A stretch of DNA of 64,000 bases, taken from assembly GCA_964458645.1 (NCBI GenBank), contig CAYWJU010000003.1:1-64000 (forward strand), given 5' to 3'. The DNA is from DAORHV01 sp964458645 (GTDB lineage: Bacteria; Patescibacteriota; Gracilibacteria; Peribacterales; Peribacteraceae). The notes under the pieces are model-generated. The model did no database searches. It was not told the DNA's origin and worked only from the letters and a program-made list of their open reading frames with translations. The position numbers and the translations under genes were made by a program. Shown piece by piece: positions 25,841 through 34,361 of this stretch (within the stretch, counting starts at the first letter, position 1; each line of letters opens with the position of its first letter).

Positions 25841-26753
25841 TGGAACGAACGGCTTTCGACTTCGGTTTGTCCGATTGTCGAAGTGGTTCTGTTGAAGAAG
25901 CTCGGAGGTTTTCCGTAGCTTTGGAAACAGTTTTGGTCTTCACAGTACGCTTGATAGAAACCACCTTCCCATCAGCCGTCTTTACTTGAATATCCTGATA
26001 GTCGGCTTCCTTTAGCAGCTCGATAAAACGCTTTTGAGCATCAATCGTCTGTGTTGCTTCTATAAGTTCTATCTTGCCGTCTTTCATCTTCACACTTACA
26101 TTCTCATAATTTCCGCACCTCATCTGAAAGAGAACCTCGGCTTCATCTTTATTTAGCGTTTCCACATATCGAAATGCAGGTGAAAAATCTTGATTCTTAT
26201 ATAGCCTTGAAACGATTGTGTTGAGACTTATACAAATAAAATTTTCAACATCAAACAGCTGCATATTTGCATCGAGCATTTCTCCTGATATTGCAGCTGC
26301 TTTACCATCTGCGAATACAACAAGATGTTGGTCTGACTTCAAAAAAACCTGTGCAATCGCAAACTCAAATAATACATAGGGTGAGTGATCTGGCCTTCCT
26401 CCAAAGAGGGTTTTTTGTGTCATCTGCAATTTCTCCAAAGGGAAACCAAACTGACGCAATTCAGCCACGATCTGTATCCATATCAGGTCGAGTAAACTTA
26501 GCTTTCTCCAAGAGCTATCACTTGTCCGATCATCTTCGATAAGCCCTAAACTACTCCAATGATTAATAGCTCTGTAGCTCTGGTCGGTGTCCTTAATGGT
26601 ATGTCTTTTTTCATTCAATAGTGCAGACATACTAGGGCGGCTTTTTCCCTGCATATACGAAGCCCAAGCGAGATCATAGGCATCGCCACCTCGAATAATA
26701 GGCACATATATTGCCTTCGATCTGTCTGTGTTTTTAGTTGAATCTGTACCCAT
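25827..26753 (-). CDS. MerR-like DNA-binding regulator of the island
   Basis: 308 residues. A winged-helix motif of MerR type is visible at about 55-115 (YRAINHWSSLGLIEDDR, then LSLLDLIWIQIVAELRQFGF, then PLEKL). The middle part is beta-rich and may bind a ligand; the C-terminus is basic and Ser/Lys-rich. It heads the operon that ends with the recombinase and is divergent from the restriction-modification controller, so it may control excision or the shared intergenic promoters (inference). A 14-base palindrome lies 40 bases before its ATG. Confidence 0.7.
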   Translation of the reverse strand: MGTDSTKNTDRSKAIYVPIIRGGDAYDLAWASYMQGKSRPSMSALLNEKRHTIKDTDQSYRAINHWSSLGLIEDDRTSDSSWRKLSLLDLIWIQIVAELRQFGFPLEKLQMTQKTLFGGRPDHSPYVLFEFAIAQVFLKSDQHLVVFADGKAAAISGEMLDANMQLFDVENFICISLNTIVSRLYKNQDFSPAFRYVETLNKDEAEVLFQMRCGNYENVSVKMKDGKIELIEATQTIDAQKRFIELLKEADYQDIQVKTADGKVVSIKRTVKTKTVSKATENLRASSTEPLRQSDKPKSKAVRSNAHH

Positions 26754-26792
26754 TGGTATAGATTCTAATATTTATAAATTATACATGCAAGT

Positions 26793-26806
26793 ACACTTTA
26801 AAGTGT
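26793..26806. promoter_or_regulatory. palindromic operator candidate
   Basis: ACACTTTAAAGTGT, a perfect 14-base palindrome in the divergent region between the MerR-like gene and the controller gene. Confidence 0.5.
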
Positions 26807-26850
26807 CCACTAATACAACCGCTTCTGTCCAAGAAGCCACAAAATATAGT

Positions 26851-26881
26851 GCTAACTATGGTATGTAGAACCAAAGTTAGC
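26851..26881. promoter_or_regulatory. controller-protein box candidate
   Basis: GCTAACTATGG and CCAAAGTTAGC form an inverted repeat with a nine-base centre, 28 bases before the controller gene ATG; C proteins of restriction-modification systems bind such paired sites and autoregulate. Confidence 0.5.
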
Positions 26882-26908
26882 AAGCGCATAAATTAAAACA
26901 GCAAGTTT

Positions 26909-27121
26909 ATGGCAACCAAAATTCTAATTAAGTTTGGCAATAAAGTCCGCGCACTACGAACGGCATTGGGCTTGTCGCAGGAAGAGCTTGCCAGCAGAGC
27001 AGGTGTTCATCGCACTTATATTGGGATGATTGAGCGGGGAGAGAAGAATATTACGCTCGAAAATATTGAGAAAATTGCAAAAGCTCTAGATACGCCAATC
27101 AATAACTTAATGACCCCTTAG
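26909..27121 (+). CDS. controller (C) protein, Xre-type regulator of the R-M system
   Basis: 70 residues, almost entirely one helix-turn-helix: GNKVRALRTALGLSQEELA, AGVHRTYIGMIERGEKN, and NIEKIAKALD. Size and position directly before the restriction gene (six bases) are those of C proteins, which delay endonuclease expression until methylation is complete. No Shine-Dalgarno sequence is seen. Confidence 0.85.
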   Translation: MATKILIKFGNKVRALRTALGLSQEELASRAGVHRTYIGMIERGEKNITLENIEKIAKALDTPINNLMTP

Positions 27122-27127
27122 AAATTT

Positions 27128-27724
27128 ATGGGAACAAACGAATTAAGAAAAAGGGAAATTTGGCAAGATGCCAGTGGTATCAAGGCTGGTGTGGCGGAAA
27201 AGAAATTTTACGAGATATTTTGTAAAGAGTTTGAAGGCACTGACTTTCGGATAAGGTCAAAACCAAGAGAGTTTAAAGACATCTATTCTAAAATAGCACT
27301 TAACGGTGATGTTCTAGCGAAGATATACAATCCCGATGAAACGTGGGTGCATGGGATAATTCCAGACTATGCTATTGATAATGTCAAAACTAAAAAAACT
27401 CTATATGTAGAAGTTAAGAGGCAGGACGGATGGGTTGAGGGAAAAGAGCGCAAAGCTGGAAGAGGAAATGCACATGAAAGATCAAATAAATTATTTACAC
27501 CAGGATTACTGAAAATAATGAGGCAACAGGGACAACTGGGCGATAATGTTTTACCATTTTGGGTTGTCTTTCAAGGTGATATAGCAAGAGATCCAAAGAG
27601 AGTAAGAGAAATACACTGTTGGTACGGAGAAGAGGCTTCACATTTCTTTATGTGGAGTGATCCAGCAGATGATAAGTCAATCGTTGACCACTTTAACAAA
27701 AACTTAAAACATCTTTTGCTCTAA
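27128..27724 (+). CDS. MunI-like type II restriction endonuclease
   Basis: 198 residues. The nuclease centre is PD (79-80) with ExK at 95-97 (LYVEVKR), followed by QDGWVEGK and the DNA-recognition block GRGNAHERS (111-119). From memory R.MunI has the same blocks and spacing, and EcoRI shares the GNAxER recognition element for the inner AATT. I therefore predict cleavage of CAATTG as C^AATTG. Lies six bases after the controller gene and converges with the methyltransferase, eight bases apart. Confidence 0.85.
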   Translation: MGTNELRKREIWQDASGIKAGVAEKKFYEIFCKEFEGTDFRIRSKPREFKDIYSKIALNGDVLAKIYNPDETWVHGIIPDYAIDNVKTKKTLYVEVKRQDGWVEGKERKAGRGNAHERSNKLFTPGLLKIMRQQGQLGDNVLPFWVVFQGDIARDPKRVREIHCWYGEEASHFFMWSDPADDKSIVDHFNKNLKHLLL

Positions 27725-27731
27725 AGATGAC

Positions 27732-28424
27732 TCATTGCTGGATCATGTCTAAGCCCCATGCTGACCAGCCATTAGCCTCTCTTCTAGCGAATAATTCGAT
27801 GCGCTCATGGTGTGGAAACATTCTCTCTATTGCCTGAATCACTTCTATGGGCTTTTCGCTATGCCCTTTTCGTGGGCTTCTTATTAATTGCTGCACATTC
27901 CTTGCTCCTCTTGGGGTTGGTATCTTTCCGCGCTTGAATACCAGGCATAGTTCACAGTTTGAGAGCGTGTAGATTCCAGGATTATGTTTCATTTTATCCC
28001 ATACAAAGGCAACTGTTCTATATTCAAATCCCCAAGCTTTACCAAGCTCTATTGCTTGGTCTAAGTGAGGGTTTGTCGCCCACATAAATAAAAGACAATC
28101 ATCCTTTGCGATTTCTTGAACTTGAAGTTTCATTAATTCTTTCGTTTTTAAGGTTGGGTATTTAAACACAGCCGAACTAATAAATATCTTCTTTGATAAA
28201 TCAATATTTTCGGAATCTGTACTACTATTATCGAATTGCATTTTCCCATTATAATCCCAAGGTGGATCAGCATAAATTATATCGAATTTTGCAGTTGGTA
28301 ACTGGGGATAGAGATCAGATAAGGTATTTTTTTTCTTCCTCTTTTGAGCTTCTTCATTATAAACTGAATATCCAGTCCGTTTATCAAGCAAATTGACTTT
28401 GGTTTGCGGAGTTAGAAGTTTCAT
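27732..28424 (-). CDS. MT-A70-type adenine-N6 DNA methyltransferase of the R-M system
   Basis: 230 residues. The catalytic DPPW motif (IIYADPPWDYNG) and the C-terminal SAM-binding part (RSPRKGHSEKPIEVIQAIE, then RIELFARREANGWSAWG) define the MT-A70 family, to which M.MunI belongs. It should protect CAATTG by adenine methylation. AT-rich like the endonuclease, in convergent orientation, as in a self-contained mobile unit. Confidence 0.88.
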   Translation of the reverse strand: MKLLTPQTKVNLLDKRTGYSVYNEEAQKRKKKNTLSDLYPQLPTAKFDIIYADPPWDYNGKMQFDNSSTDSENIDLSKKIFISSAVFKYPTLKTKELMKLQVQEIAKDDCLLFMWATNPHLDQAIELGKAWGFEYRTVAFVWDKMKHNPGIYTLSNCELCLVFKRGKIPTPRGARNVQQLIRSPRKGHSEKPIEVIQAIERMFPHHERIELFARREANGWSAWGLDMIQQ

Positions 28425-28637
28425 ATCCAGTAATAAGAAATATTGAGATCCAGACTGGCGAGGGTAACCCTACTGTTTATCTCTCACATTTTCAACGGGA
28501 GTAACGTGACCTCTTTCTTGTGACCTCTTAACTGTTCCATTCTCTTCTTGTGAGTTAAAGACATCAGCTTTCTCTATAACCCAAGCCTTAATCCGCTCCT
28601 TTCATACACTGGTCTTAGCTGTTCGTACCATTCAAAA
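28425..28637. other. AT-rich intergenic stretch at the right end of the island
   Basis: Holds a doubled GTGACCTCTT (about 28506-28534) and a palindrome AGGGTAACCCT near 28462. No gene is evident. The change from AT-rich to host-like composition happens around 28590-28640, which I take as the island edge. Confidence 0.4.
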
Positions 28638-28793
28638 ATGATCTGCGGCAGCTGGTTCCAACTTCTCCGAACCGAGTCCACCAACTTTCAGTACAACGAG
28701 TTCGGCAAACGACGGCAGCAATGGAAAACACACTGTTTCCCCCTGCTGTTTTTTGTGTTGGGAAACGCCAAGAAAGACCCGGAAGCGTACTGA
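28638..28793 (+). pseudogene. possible 3' remnant of a host gene
   Basis: An open stretch with host-like codon use reads CGSWFQLLRTESTNFQYNE, then FGKRRQQWKTHCFPLLFFVL, then GNAKKDPEAY and a TGA. It has no convincing start, and the frame runs back into the AT-rich island. It looks like the C-terminal end of a gene cut by the island, but I do not recognise the family. Confidence 0.3.
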
Positions 28794-28821
28794 CAATTCC
28801 TGCATACGATGTTAGCCTGCC

Positions 28822-29895
28822 GTGGTGGAAACACTCTCTGCATTTGCGGTGCGCTTCAACCCCGTATTTCACGAAGCCCTTGCGAAAGAAATCGAAAAAG
28901 TCGCCGAGTGCAGCAAGGACGAAAGTATCCTGCAAACCTACCGACATGTCGTGACGCTCGCCAAAGCGGGCGGCAAACGCGCCAGGCCCTACGTGGCGTC
29001 GCTGCTGTACCGCGCCTGCGGCAACGAATCGGATGCAGATATCGTGCCGTTTCTCATCGCGCTGGAAACGTTTCACCTGTTCGCGCTGGTCCACGACGAC
29101 ATTATGGACAACGCCGAAGAGCGGCACGGACAACCTACCGTCCATGCCGCGGTACGCACCCGCCTGGCGCAAAGCGGCGCCATCGGCGATACCCGCGGTA
29201 CGGCAAGCGCCGAAGCGATCTTAACCGGTGATTTTTTACTGACGTTGGTGCACCAATTTGCGTTGAGCCAGCAGGATGGCGCCGTGCCGAGGGAGCGGGT
29301 AGACCAAGCGCACCGGCTCCTGATCCTCATGAGCCGCGAGGTGGTGGTCGGCCAGCACTTGGATATGGAATTCCCGACGCGCCGCGACGTACGCGAACGC
29401 GAGATTTTAGACCGTCATCATCTGAAAACATCGCTCTACACGTTCGTACGACCCATGCAGATTGGAGCGGTGCTCGCCGGAGCAAACGCCGCCGTGCTGG
29501 ATTTTTGCCTCGCGTTCGGATCGGCGCTGGGCATGGGCTTCCAGCTGGAAGACGACTTGCTGGATTTGCTGGCCGACGAAACGACCATGGGCAAAGTGCC
29601 GGGCGCCGACTTAACCCAGCGCCAACATACGCTCCTGACGGCGAAGTTGCGCCAGAGCGGCACCAGCGAACAAAGTGCGATGCTGGAAGGCTTTTGGGGT
29701 CACACCCTGTCCGCATCGCAACTGCAAACCGCCCGCAAAATGTTCCAGGATTCCGGTGCGGTAGACGCCGTGCGCGCACGGGCAACGCAAGCGTTTGACG
29801 ATGCACGGAAACTGCTGGACTCCGCTCCGCTTCCCACATCGGCAACGCGGGCGCTCGAGCAATTGCTGCTCTTTTTCGAACAACGTCTGCCATGA
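28822..29895 (+). CDS. crtE: geranylgeranyl diphosphate synthase (polyprenyl synthetase)
   Basis: Condenses IPP with allylic diphosphates, probably to GGPP, the carotenoid precursor. 357 residues with both Asp-rich motifs: LVHDDIMDNAEERHG (first) and LEDDLLDLLAD (second), plus the TYRHVVTLAKAGGKRARP region. First gene of a five-gene operon whose members overlap by four bases or less. GTG start; TACGAT lies 11 bases upstream. Product length (GGPP rather than FPP) is inferred from the neighbours. Confidence 0.88.
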   Translation: MVETLSAFAVRFNPVFHEALAKEIEKVAECSKDESILQTYRHVVTLAKAGGKRARPYVASLLYRACGNESDADIVPFLIALETFHLFALVHDDIMDNAEERHGQPTVHAAVRTRLAQSGAIGDTRGTASAEAILTGDFLLTLVHQFALSQQDGAVPRERVDQAHRLLILMSREVVVGQHLDMEFPTRRDVREREILDRHHLKTSLYTFVRPMQIGAVLAGANAAVLDFCLAFGSALGMGFQLEDDLLDLLADETTMGKVPGADLTQRQHTLLTAKLRQSGTSEQSAMLEGFWGHTLSASQLQTARKMFQDSGAVDAVRARATQAFDDARKLLDSAPLPTSATRALEQLLLFFEQRLP

Positions 29896-30767
29896 GCACC
29901 ACGCCGCATCCTTTCCGTGCCGATGACCTGGCCGTCTGTGCAGCCATTCAGCAAAAACATGCCACATCGTATGCCATGGCGACCCGGCTGTTCCCGGCCA
30001 AAGAGCGGGCTGCCGTGCAGGTGCTGTATGCCTTTGTGCGAACCGCCGATGACCTGGTGGATGAACCGGCCGATCACGATCCCAAGGCAATAGAAGCAGT
30101 CTTGAACGCGTGGGTGCGCCAATGGGAAGCCGCATACGCCAGCGGCACCAGCGATGATCCGGTACTCCGTGCTTCGGCAACGCTGTTCCACACATTCGCG
30201 ATCCCCAAATCGTATGCCGATGCGTTTCTCGCCGCCATGCGGCGCGATATTGTCGTCCAACACTATGCGACCTACCAACAACTCTTGGACGACTACGTCT
30301 ACGGCTCGGCCGCCATCGTGGGCTTGAGCATGTGCCGCATTTGCGGCGTGCACGACCCGGCCACGTTGCGACAAGCACAATCGCTGGGCGAAGCCATGCA
30401 ACTGACGAACTTCCTGCGCGACATCCGTGAAGATTATCTGGATCGCGGCCGTCTCTACCTGGCCGAAGCCGACCTGTCGGCCTGCGGCGTAACCGAAGCC
30501 GACATTGCAGCCGGGAACGTGACGCCGGGCTTTACGAAACTGCTGCAGCTCTACATCTCGCGGGCGCGGGCGCTGTACAACGAAGCCGATCTTGGCATTC
30601 CGGCCCTGCCCCCCTTCGCCCGCAAACCCGTTCGCCTGAGCCGCGTGCTGTATTCCCGCATTCTGGACAAGATCGAAGCCAATCACTACGACGTCTTCCG
30701 CCACAGGGCCCGCACGAACGACGCCATGAAGGCGGCACTCTTCCTGAAAACACTCCTCTTTTCATGA
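29892..30767 (+). CDS. crtB: phytoene synthase
   Basis: Joins two GGPP head-to-head to phytoene. 291 residues with the two squalene/phytoene synthase motifs: RTADDLVDEPAD (near residue 50) and NFLRDIREDYLDRGRLYL (near 175), each binding Mg2+-diphosphate. ATGA overlap with crtE and with crtI, so the operon is translationally coupled. Confidence 0.93.
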   Translation: MSTTPHPFRADDLAVCAAIQQKHATSYAMATRLFPAKERAAVQVLYAFVRTADDLVDEPADHDPKAIEAVLNAWVRQWEAAYASGTSDDPVLRASATLFHTFAIPKSYADAFLAAMRRDIVVQHYATYQQLLDDYVYGSAAIVGLSMCRICGVHDPATLRQAQSLGEAMQLTNFLRDIREDYLDRGRLYLAEADLSACGVTEADIAAGNVTPGFTKLLQLYISRARALYNEADLGIPALPPFARKPVRLSRVLYSRILDKIEANHYDVFRHRARTNDAMKAALFLKTLLFS

Positions 30768-32275
30768 CCAAACATGCCGTCATCATCGGCTCCGGCATTG
30801 GCGGAATCGGCTCCGCCTGTCTGCTGGCACAAGCCGGCTACCGCGTCACGGTGCTGGAGAAAAACGAACAGATCGGCGGGCGCATGAGCATTCTGAAACA
30901 AGACGGATTCACGTTCGATATGGGGCCGTCTTGGTACCTTATGCCCGACGTCTTCGAGCATTTCTTCGCACTCTTGGGCGAGCGTGTGGAGGATCATTTG
31001 CAACTCACCAAACTGGCGCCGTCGTACCGCATCTTTTTTCCGGAACGTACGTCGCCCATCGACATCTATTCCGATCTCGCCAAAGACTTGCCGACGTTTG
31101 AATCGCTGGAGCCCGGCTGCACGCCGCGCATTCATGCGTACCTGGATGAAGCGGCACGCAAGTATGGGATTTCCATGCAGCACTTTCTGTACCGCAACGT
31201 GGACCGGCTGCGCGATTTCCTCATTCCCGAATTGGCCAAGCAGGGCAAAGGACTGCATATGATCAAATCGATGGACCGGTACACCAAAGGCATGTTCAGC
31301 AGCAACGAACTGCGGCAAATCCTGCAGTACACGCTGGTGTTCCTGGGCAACTCACCGAAGAATTGCCCGTCGCTGTACAGCATCATGACGCACATCGACG
31401 TGTCGCAAGGCGTGTACTACCCGCAGGGCGGATTGCATACCATCGTGCAGGCCATCCAGCGATTGGCCCATGCCCGCGGCGTGGAGATGCGCACCCATGC
31501 GGAAGTCGCGAAGATTTCCGTGCGGGATGGAAAAGCCGACGGCGTGGTGCTGCAAAGCGGCGAGCGCATCGAAGCCGACGTGGTGATCAGCAACGCCGAC
31601 CGCCACTGGACCGATACGCGCCTGCTCGACCCCGGCCTTGGCACCACCACCGAGCGCTACTGGCGCAAAGCGGTGCTCGCGCCGTCGGCGCAGATTTTGT
31701 ATTTGGGCGTACGCGGCAAATGCGAAAGCCTGGCGCACCATAACTTCATTTTCGCCAAGAACTGGGATGAACATTTTTCCACGATCTTCGACGCACCGCG
31801 CTGGCCGGACGACCCCAGCATGTACGTCTGCGCGCCCAGCCGCACCGACCCCAGCGTCGCCCCGGACGGCCACGAGAATTTGTTCGTGCTCGTGCCCATT
31901 GCGCCCGGGTTCGAGCGGCCGGTACGCGAACAGCAGGAGTTCGAAGACCGCATCCTGGAACGGATTTCCAAACGCATGAACATTCCGGACTTGCAAGAAC
32001 GCACGGTGGTCCGGCAACGCTTTTCGGTACAGGATTTCCGTACGCGGTACTTCAGCGTGCGCGGCACGGCGTTGGGCTTGGCCCACACGCTGCGGCAAAC
32101 ATCGTTGCTGCGGCCCAATAACTGGAACAAACGCGTGCAAAACCTGTATTACGTGGGCGGAAACACCGTACCCGGCATCGGCATGCCCATTTGTTTAATC
32201 GGCGCCGAACTGGTGCTGAAACGCGTGCTCGGCAACCGCTCCGGCGGACCGCTCCCCACTCCGCTCCACATCTAA
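30764..32275 (+). CDS. crtI: phytoene desaturase (CrtI type)
   Basis: FAD-dependent desaturase of 503 residues converting phytoene to lycopene or a related acyclic carotene. The N-terminal dinucleotide fold reads IIGSGIGGIGSACLLAQAG and VLEKNEQIGGRM; the C-terminal CrtI signature is YYVGGNTVPGIGMPICLIGA. Only one desaturase is present in the cluster, so the number of steps it performs cannot be told. TAATG overlap with the next gene. Confidence 0.92.
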   Translation: MTKHAVIIGSGIGGIGSACLLAQAGYRVTVLEKNEQIGGRMSILKQDGFTFDMGPSWYLMPDVFEHFFALLGERVEDHLQLTKLAPSYRIFFPERTSPIDIYSDLAKDLPTFESLEPGCTPRIHAYLDEAARKYGISMQHFLYRNVDRLRDFLIPELAKQGKGLHMIKSMDRYTKGMFSSNELRQILQYTLVFLGNSPKNCPSLYSIMTHIDVSQGVYYPQGGLHTIVQAIQRLAHARGVEMRTHAEVAKISVRDGKADGVVLQSGERIEADVVISNADRHWTDTRLLDPGLGTTTERYWRKAVLAPSAQILYLGVRGKCESLAHHNFIFAKNWDEHFSTIFDAPRWPDDPSMYVCAPSRTDPSVAPDGHENLFVLVPIAPGFERPVREQQEFEDRILERISKRMNIPDLQERTVVRQRFSVQDFRTRYFSVRGTALGLAHTLRQTSLLRPNNWNKRVQNLYYVGGNTVPGIGMPICLIGAELVLKRVLGNRSGGPLPTPLHI

Positions 32276-33099
32276 TGCACCCGCTGCTCGCCGTCTCCCG
32301 GCCGCGCTTCTGGCTCTACGTCGTGGGACCGGCGCTCATCGGGCTGGCCGTTGCGCCGGAGCCGATGTCGCTTCTTCGGCATGCAAGCACCTGGTTTGCG
32401 CTGCTCAGTTGGACGCTGCCGGCCAACCTGCTGCTGTACGGCGTGAACGATGTGTGCGACCACGACACGGACACGCTCAATGAAAAAAAGGGTGCGTACG
32501 AAATCCGGCTGCAGCAGTCGCTGCATCGCCGGTTGCTCATGGGCATTGGGATCGGCGGCATGTTCATTGCGGCAGCCGCACTGGCAACAGCCTCGCGCGC
32601 GTATGCGCTGTGGACGCTGCTCTTTCTGGCACTGGCAGTCGCCTACAGTGCGCCACCGCTGCGCTTTAAGCGACACCCCGTCATCGATTCGCTCAGCAAT
32701 ATTTTGTACATCGTACCCGGGTTCGCCATGGCCAGCCTGAGCGGACTTTCCCCCACCGCCGCGGTCGTGATCGGCGGGTGGAGCTGGAGTGCGGCCATGC
32801 ATTTGTTCTCCGCCATTCCGGATATCGCCCCCGACGCCGCCAGCGGACTGCGTACCACCGCCGTCGTTGCAGGCCACCGCCGGGCGTTGCTGCTGACCGC
32901 CGTGCTCTGGGTAATCGCCGCCGCAAGCGTGTGGTTCGTGCCGGGGTTACACCTCGTTCCCTGGCTGGCCGTGGCCTACCCTCTTCTCAGCCTGGCACTG
33001 CTGACCAAGCCCGCATCCGCCGTATTCCAAGCGTATCGCTGGATGCCGCTGCTGAACGCGGCAATCGGCTGTGCACTCTTCTGGGACAGTGTTCTATGA
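32275..33099 (+). CDS. UbiA-family prenyltransferase, lycopene elongase-like
   Basis: 274 residues with about eight membrane helices and both Asp-rich UbiA motifs: NDVCDHDTD and SAIPDIAPD. The context LYGVNDVCDHDTDTLNEKKG resembles CrtEb/LyeJ enzymes that add C5 units to the ends of lycopene, giving C45 or C50 carotenoids. Placement directly after crtI supports that role over quinone or chlorophyll prenylation (no such genes nearby). The start is the ATG in the TAATG junction; the longer open frame upstream lies inside crtI. Confidence 0.8.
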   Translation: MHPLLAVSRPRFWLYVVGPALIGLAVAPEPMSLLRHASTWFALLSWTLPANLLLYGVNDVCDHDTDTLNEKKGAYEIRLQQSLHRRLLMGIGIGGMFIAAAALATASRAYALWTLLFLALAVAYSAPPLRFKRHPVIDSLSNILYIVPGFAMASLSGLSPTAAVVIGGWSWSAAMHLFSAIPDIAPDAASGLRTTAVVAGHRRALLLTAVLWVIAAASVWFVPGLHLVPWLAVAYPLLSLALLTKPASAVFQAYRWMPLLNAAIGCALFWDSVL

Positions 33100-33830
33100 G
33101 CAACGCACCGCGCATCAGCGTCATCATCCCGGCCCTGGAAGAAGAGCTCCATGTGCCGAACCTGTTGTCCGACATCGCCGGGCAAACGCTCCAACCGCTG
33201 GAAGTGCTGGTGGTGGACGGAGGCTCGAAAGACCGTACCGCGGAAGTGGCGGCACAGCATGGCGCACGGGTCGTACGCACCACGCGCGGCGTGGGACATC
33301 AGCGCACTACCGGCGGGAACGCCGCCCAGGGCGATATCCTCATTTTTCTGGATGCCGACGTGCGGCTGGCCCCGACCACGCTCAGCCGGCTGGTGACGCG
33401 CTTCACGTCCGGGCGCTACGCCGTGGCGTGTCCGTGGTATTGGCCGCACCGCTCGAGCCTGGATGTGCAAGGTTGTTTCGCGTTGTTCGGCGGTATTTTT
33501 TGGCTGCTGCAGAAAATCACCCCGTCCGGCGCAGGCTGCTGCATTGTCGTCACCCGTGAGCATTTTCAGCGCATGGGCGGGTTTACAGCCACCCATACCT
33601 ACGACGACATTTCGTTCATTCGCCGGGCCGCCTCGAAAGGAAAATTCGGTATTTTGCCCGTGCAAGTGCAAGTGTCCGACCGTCGATTCAAACACGAAGG
33701 CACCTGGCGCGTGCTTGGCAAATACCTGCTGCTGAGTCCGTTCTTCTGCCTGGGCCTGTTTGGGTTGGCCAACGTGATCCGCTATCCGTTCGCCCACTAC
33801 GGGGCAAAACAAAGCACACGTTCATCGTAA
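33096..33830 (+). CDS. family 2 glycosyltransferase of the carotenoid operon
   Basis: 244 residues, GT-A fold: ISVIIPALEEELHVPNLLSD, VVDGGSKDRTAEVA, LIFLDADVRLAP (DxD) and a C-terminal hydrophobic pair near residues 205-230. Overlaps the UbiA-like gene by four bases. I infer that it glycosylates the hydroxylated carotenoid end produced by the elongase, as in glycosylated C50 carotenoids of actinobacteria. The alternative is a general cell-wall transferase. Confidence 0.78.
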   Translation: MSNAPRISVIIPALEEELHVPNLLSDIAGQTLQPLEVLVVDGGSKDRTAEVAAQHGARVVRTTRGVGHQRTTGGNAAQGDILIFLDADVRLAPTTLSRLVTRFTSGRYAVACPWYWPHRSSLDVQGCFALFGGIFWLLQKITPSGAGCCIVVTREHFQRMGGFTATHTYDDISFIRRAASKGKFGILPVQVQVSDRRFKHEGTWRVLGKYLLLSPFFCLGLFGLANVIRYPFAHYGAKQSTRSS

Positions 33831-33886
33831 AAAAATCCGGTCGACAGCAGTGGCAAGCCATATTTGTAAAACACAAGAACGACCGA

Positions 33887-33892
33887 TACCCT
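33887..33892 (+). promoter_or_regulatory. -10 element of the VOC gene
   Basis: TACCCT (in GATACCCT) ending six bases before the ATG at 33899; a weak hexamer at the exact leaderless distance. Confidence 0.4.
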
Positions 33893-33898
33893 GGCTGT

Positions 33899-34324
33899 AT
33901 GCCCACAATCAACCCGTACATCAACTTCAACGGCAATGCCGAAGAAGCGTTCACCTTTTACAAATCCGTCTTCGGCGGAGAGTTCGGAAAAATCATTCGT
34001 TTCAAAGACCTTGCAAGCGCCGAATTCCCAGTACCGGAGAAGGAGGCGAACAAAGTAATGCGCATCACTTTGCCTATTGGTAACACTCTGTTGATTGCCA
34101 ATGACGTCCCGGAATTCATGGGGCCCGTCAGTGAAAATGAAAACCGGTCGAAAATTGCCGTCATCGTCGACAGCCGCGAAGAAGCCGATAGAATCTTCAA
34201 GGGCCTTTCGGCAGGCGGGCAGGCGGAAATGCCCATGGGCGAAAGCCCCTGGGGTACGTACTTCTCCATGTTCCGCGACAAATACGGCATTGAATGGACG
34301 ATTGAGACCAAGGCGGGCAAATAA
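33899..34324 (+). CDS. VOC-superfamily protein (PhnB-like)
   Basis: 141 residues with the PhnB/3-dmu-9 3-mt pattern: MPTINPYINFNGNAEEAFTF, YKSVFGGEF and a C-terminal SPWGTYFSMFRDKYGIEWTI. Such vicinal-oxygen-chelate proteins bind metals or small ligands; their roles are mostly unknown, some give resistance to glycopeptide-type drugs. Monocistronic. Confidence 0.85.
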   Translation: MPTINPYINFNGNAEEAFTFYKSVFGGEFGKIIRFKDLASAEFPVPEKEANKVMRITLPIGNTLLIANDVPEFMGPVSENENRSKIAVIVDSREEADRIFKGLSAGGQAEMPMGESPWGTYFSMFRDKYGIEWTIETKAGK

Positions 34325-34361
34325 CCCGCTCTGAAGCAACCGCACGCTTCCCACGCATTCC

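Noticed and set aside
32191..32274. Longer N-terminus of the UbiA-like protein
   Set aside because: It lies wholly in crtI; the TAATG junction gives the natural start.
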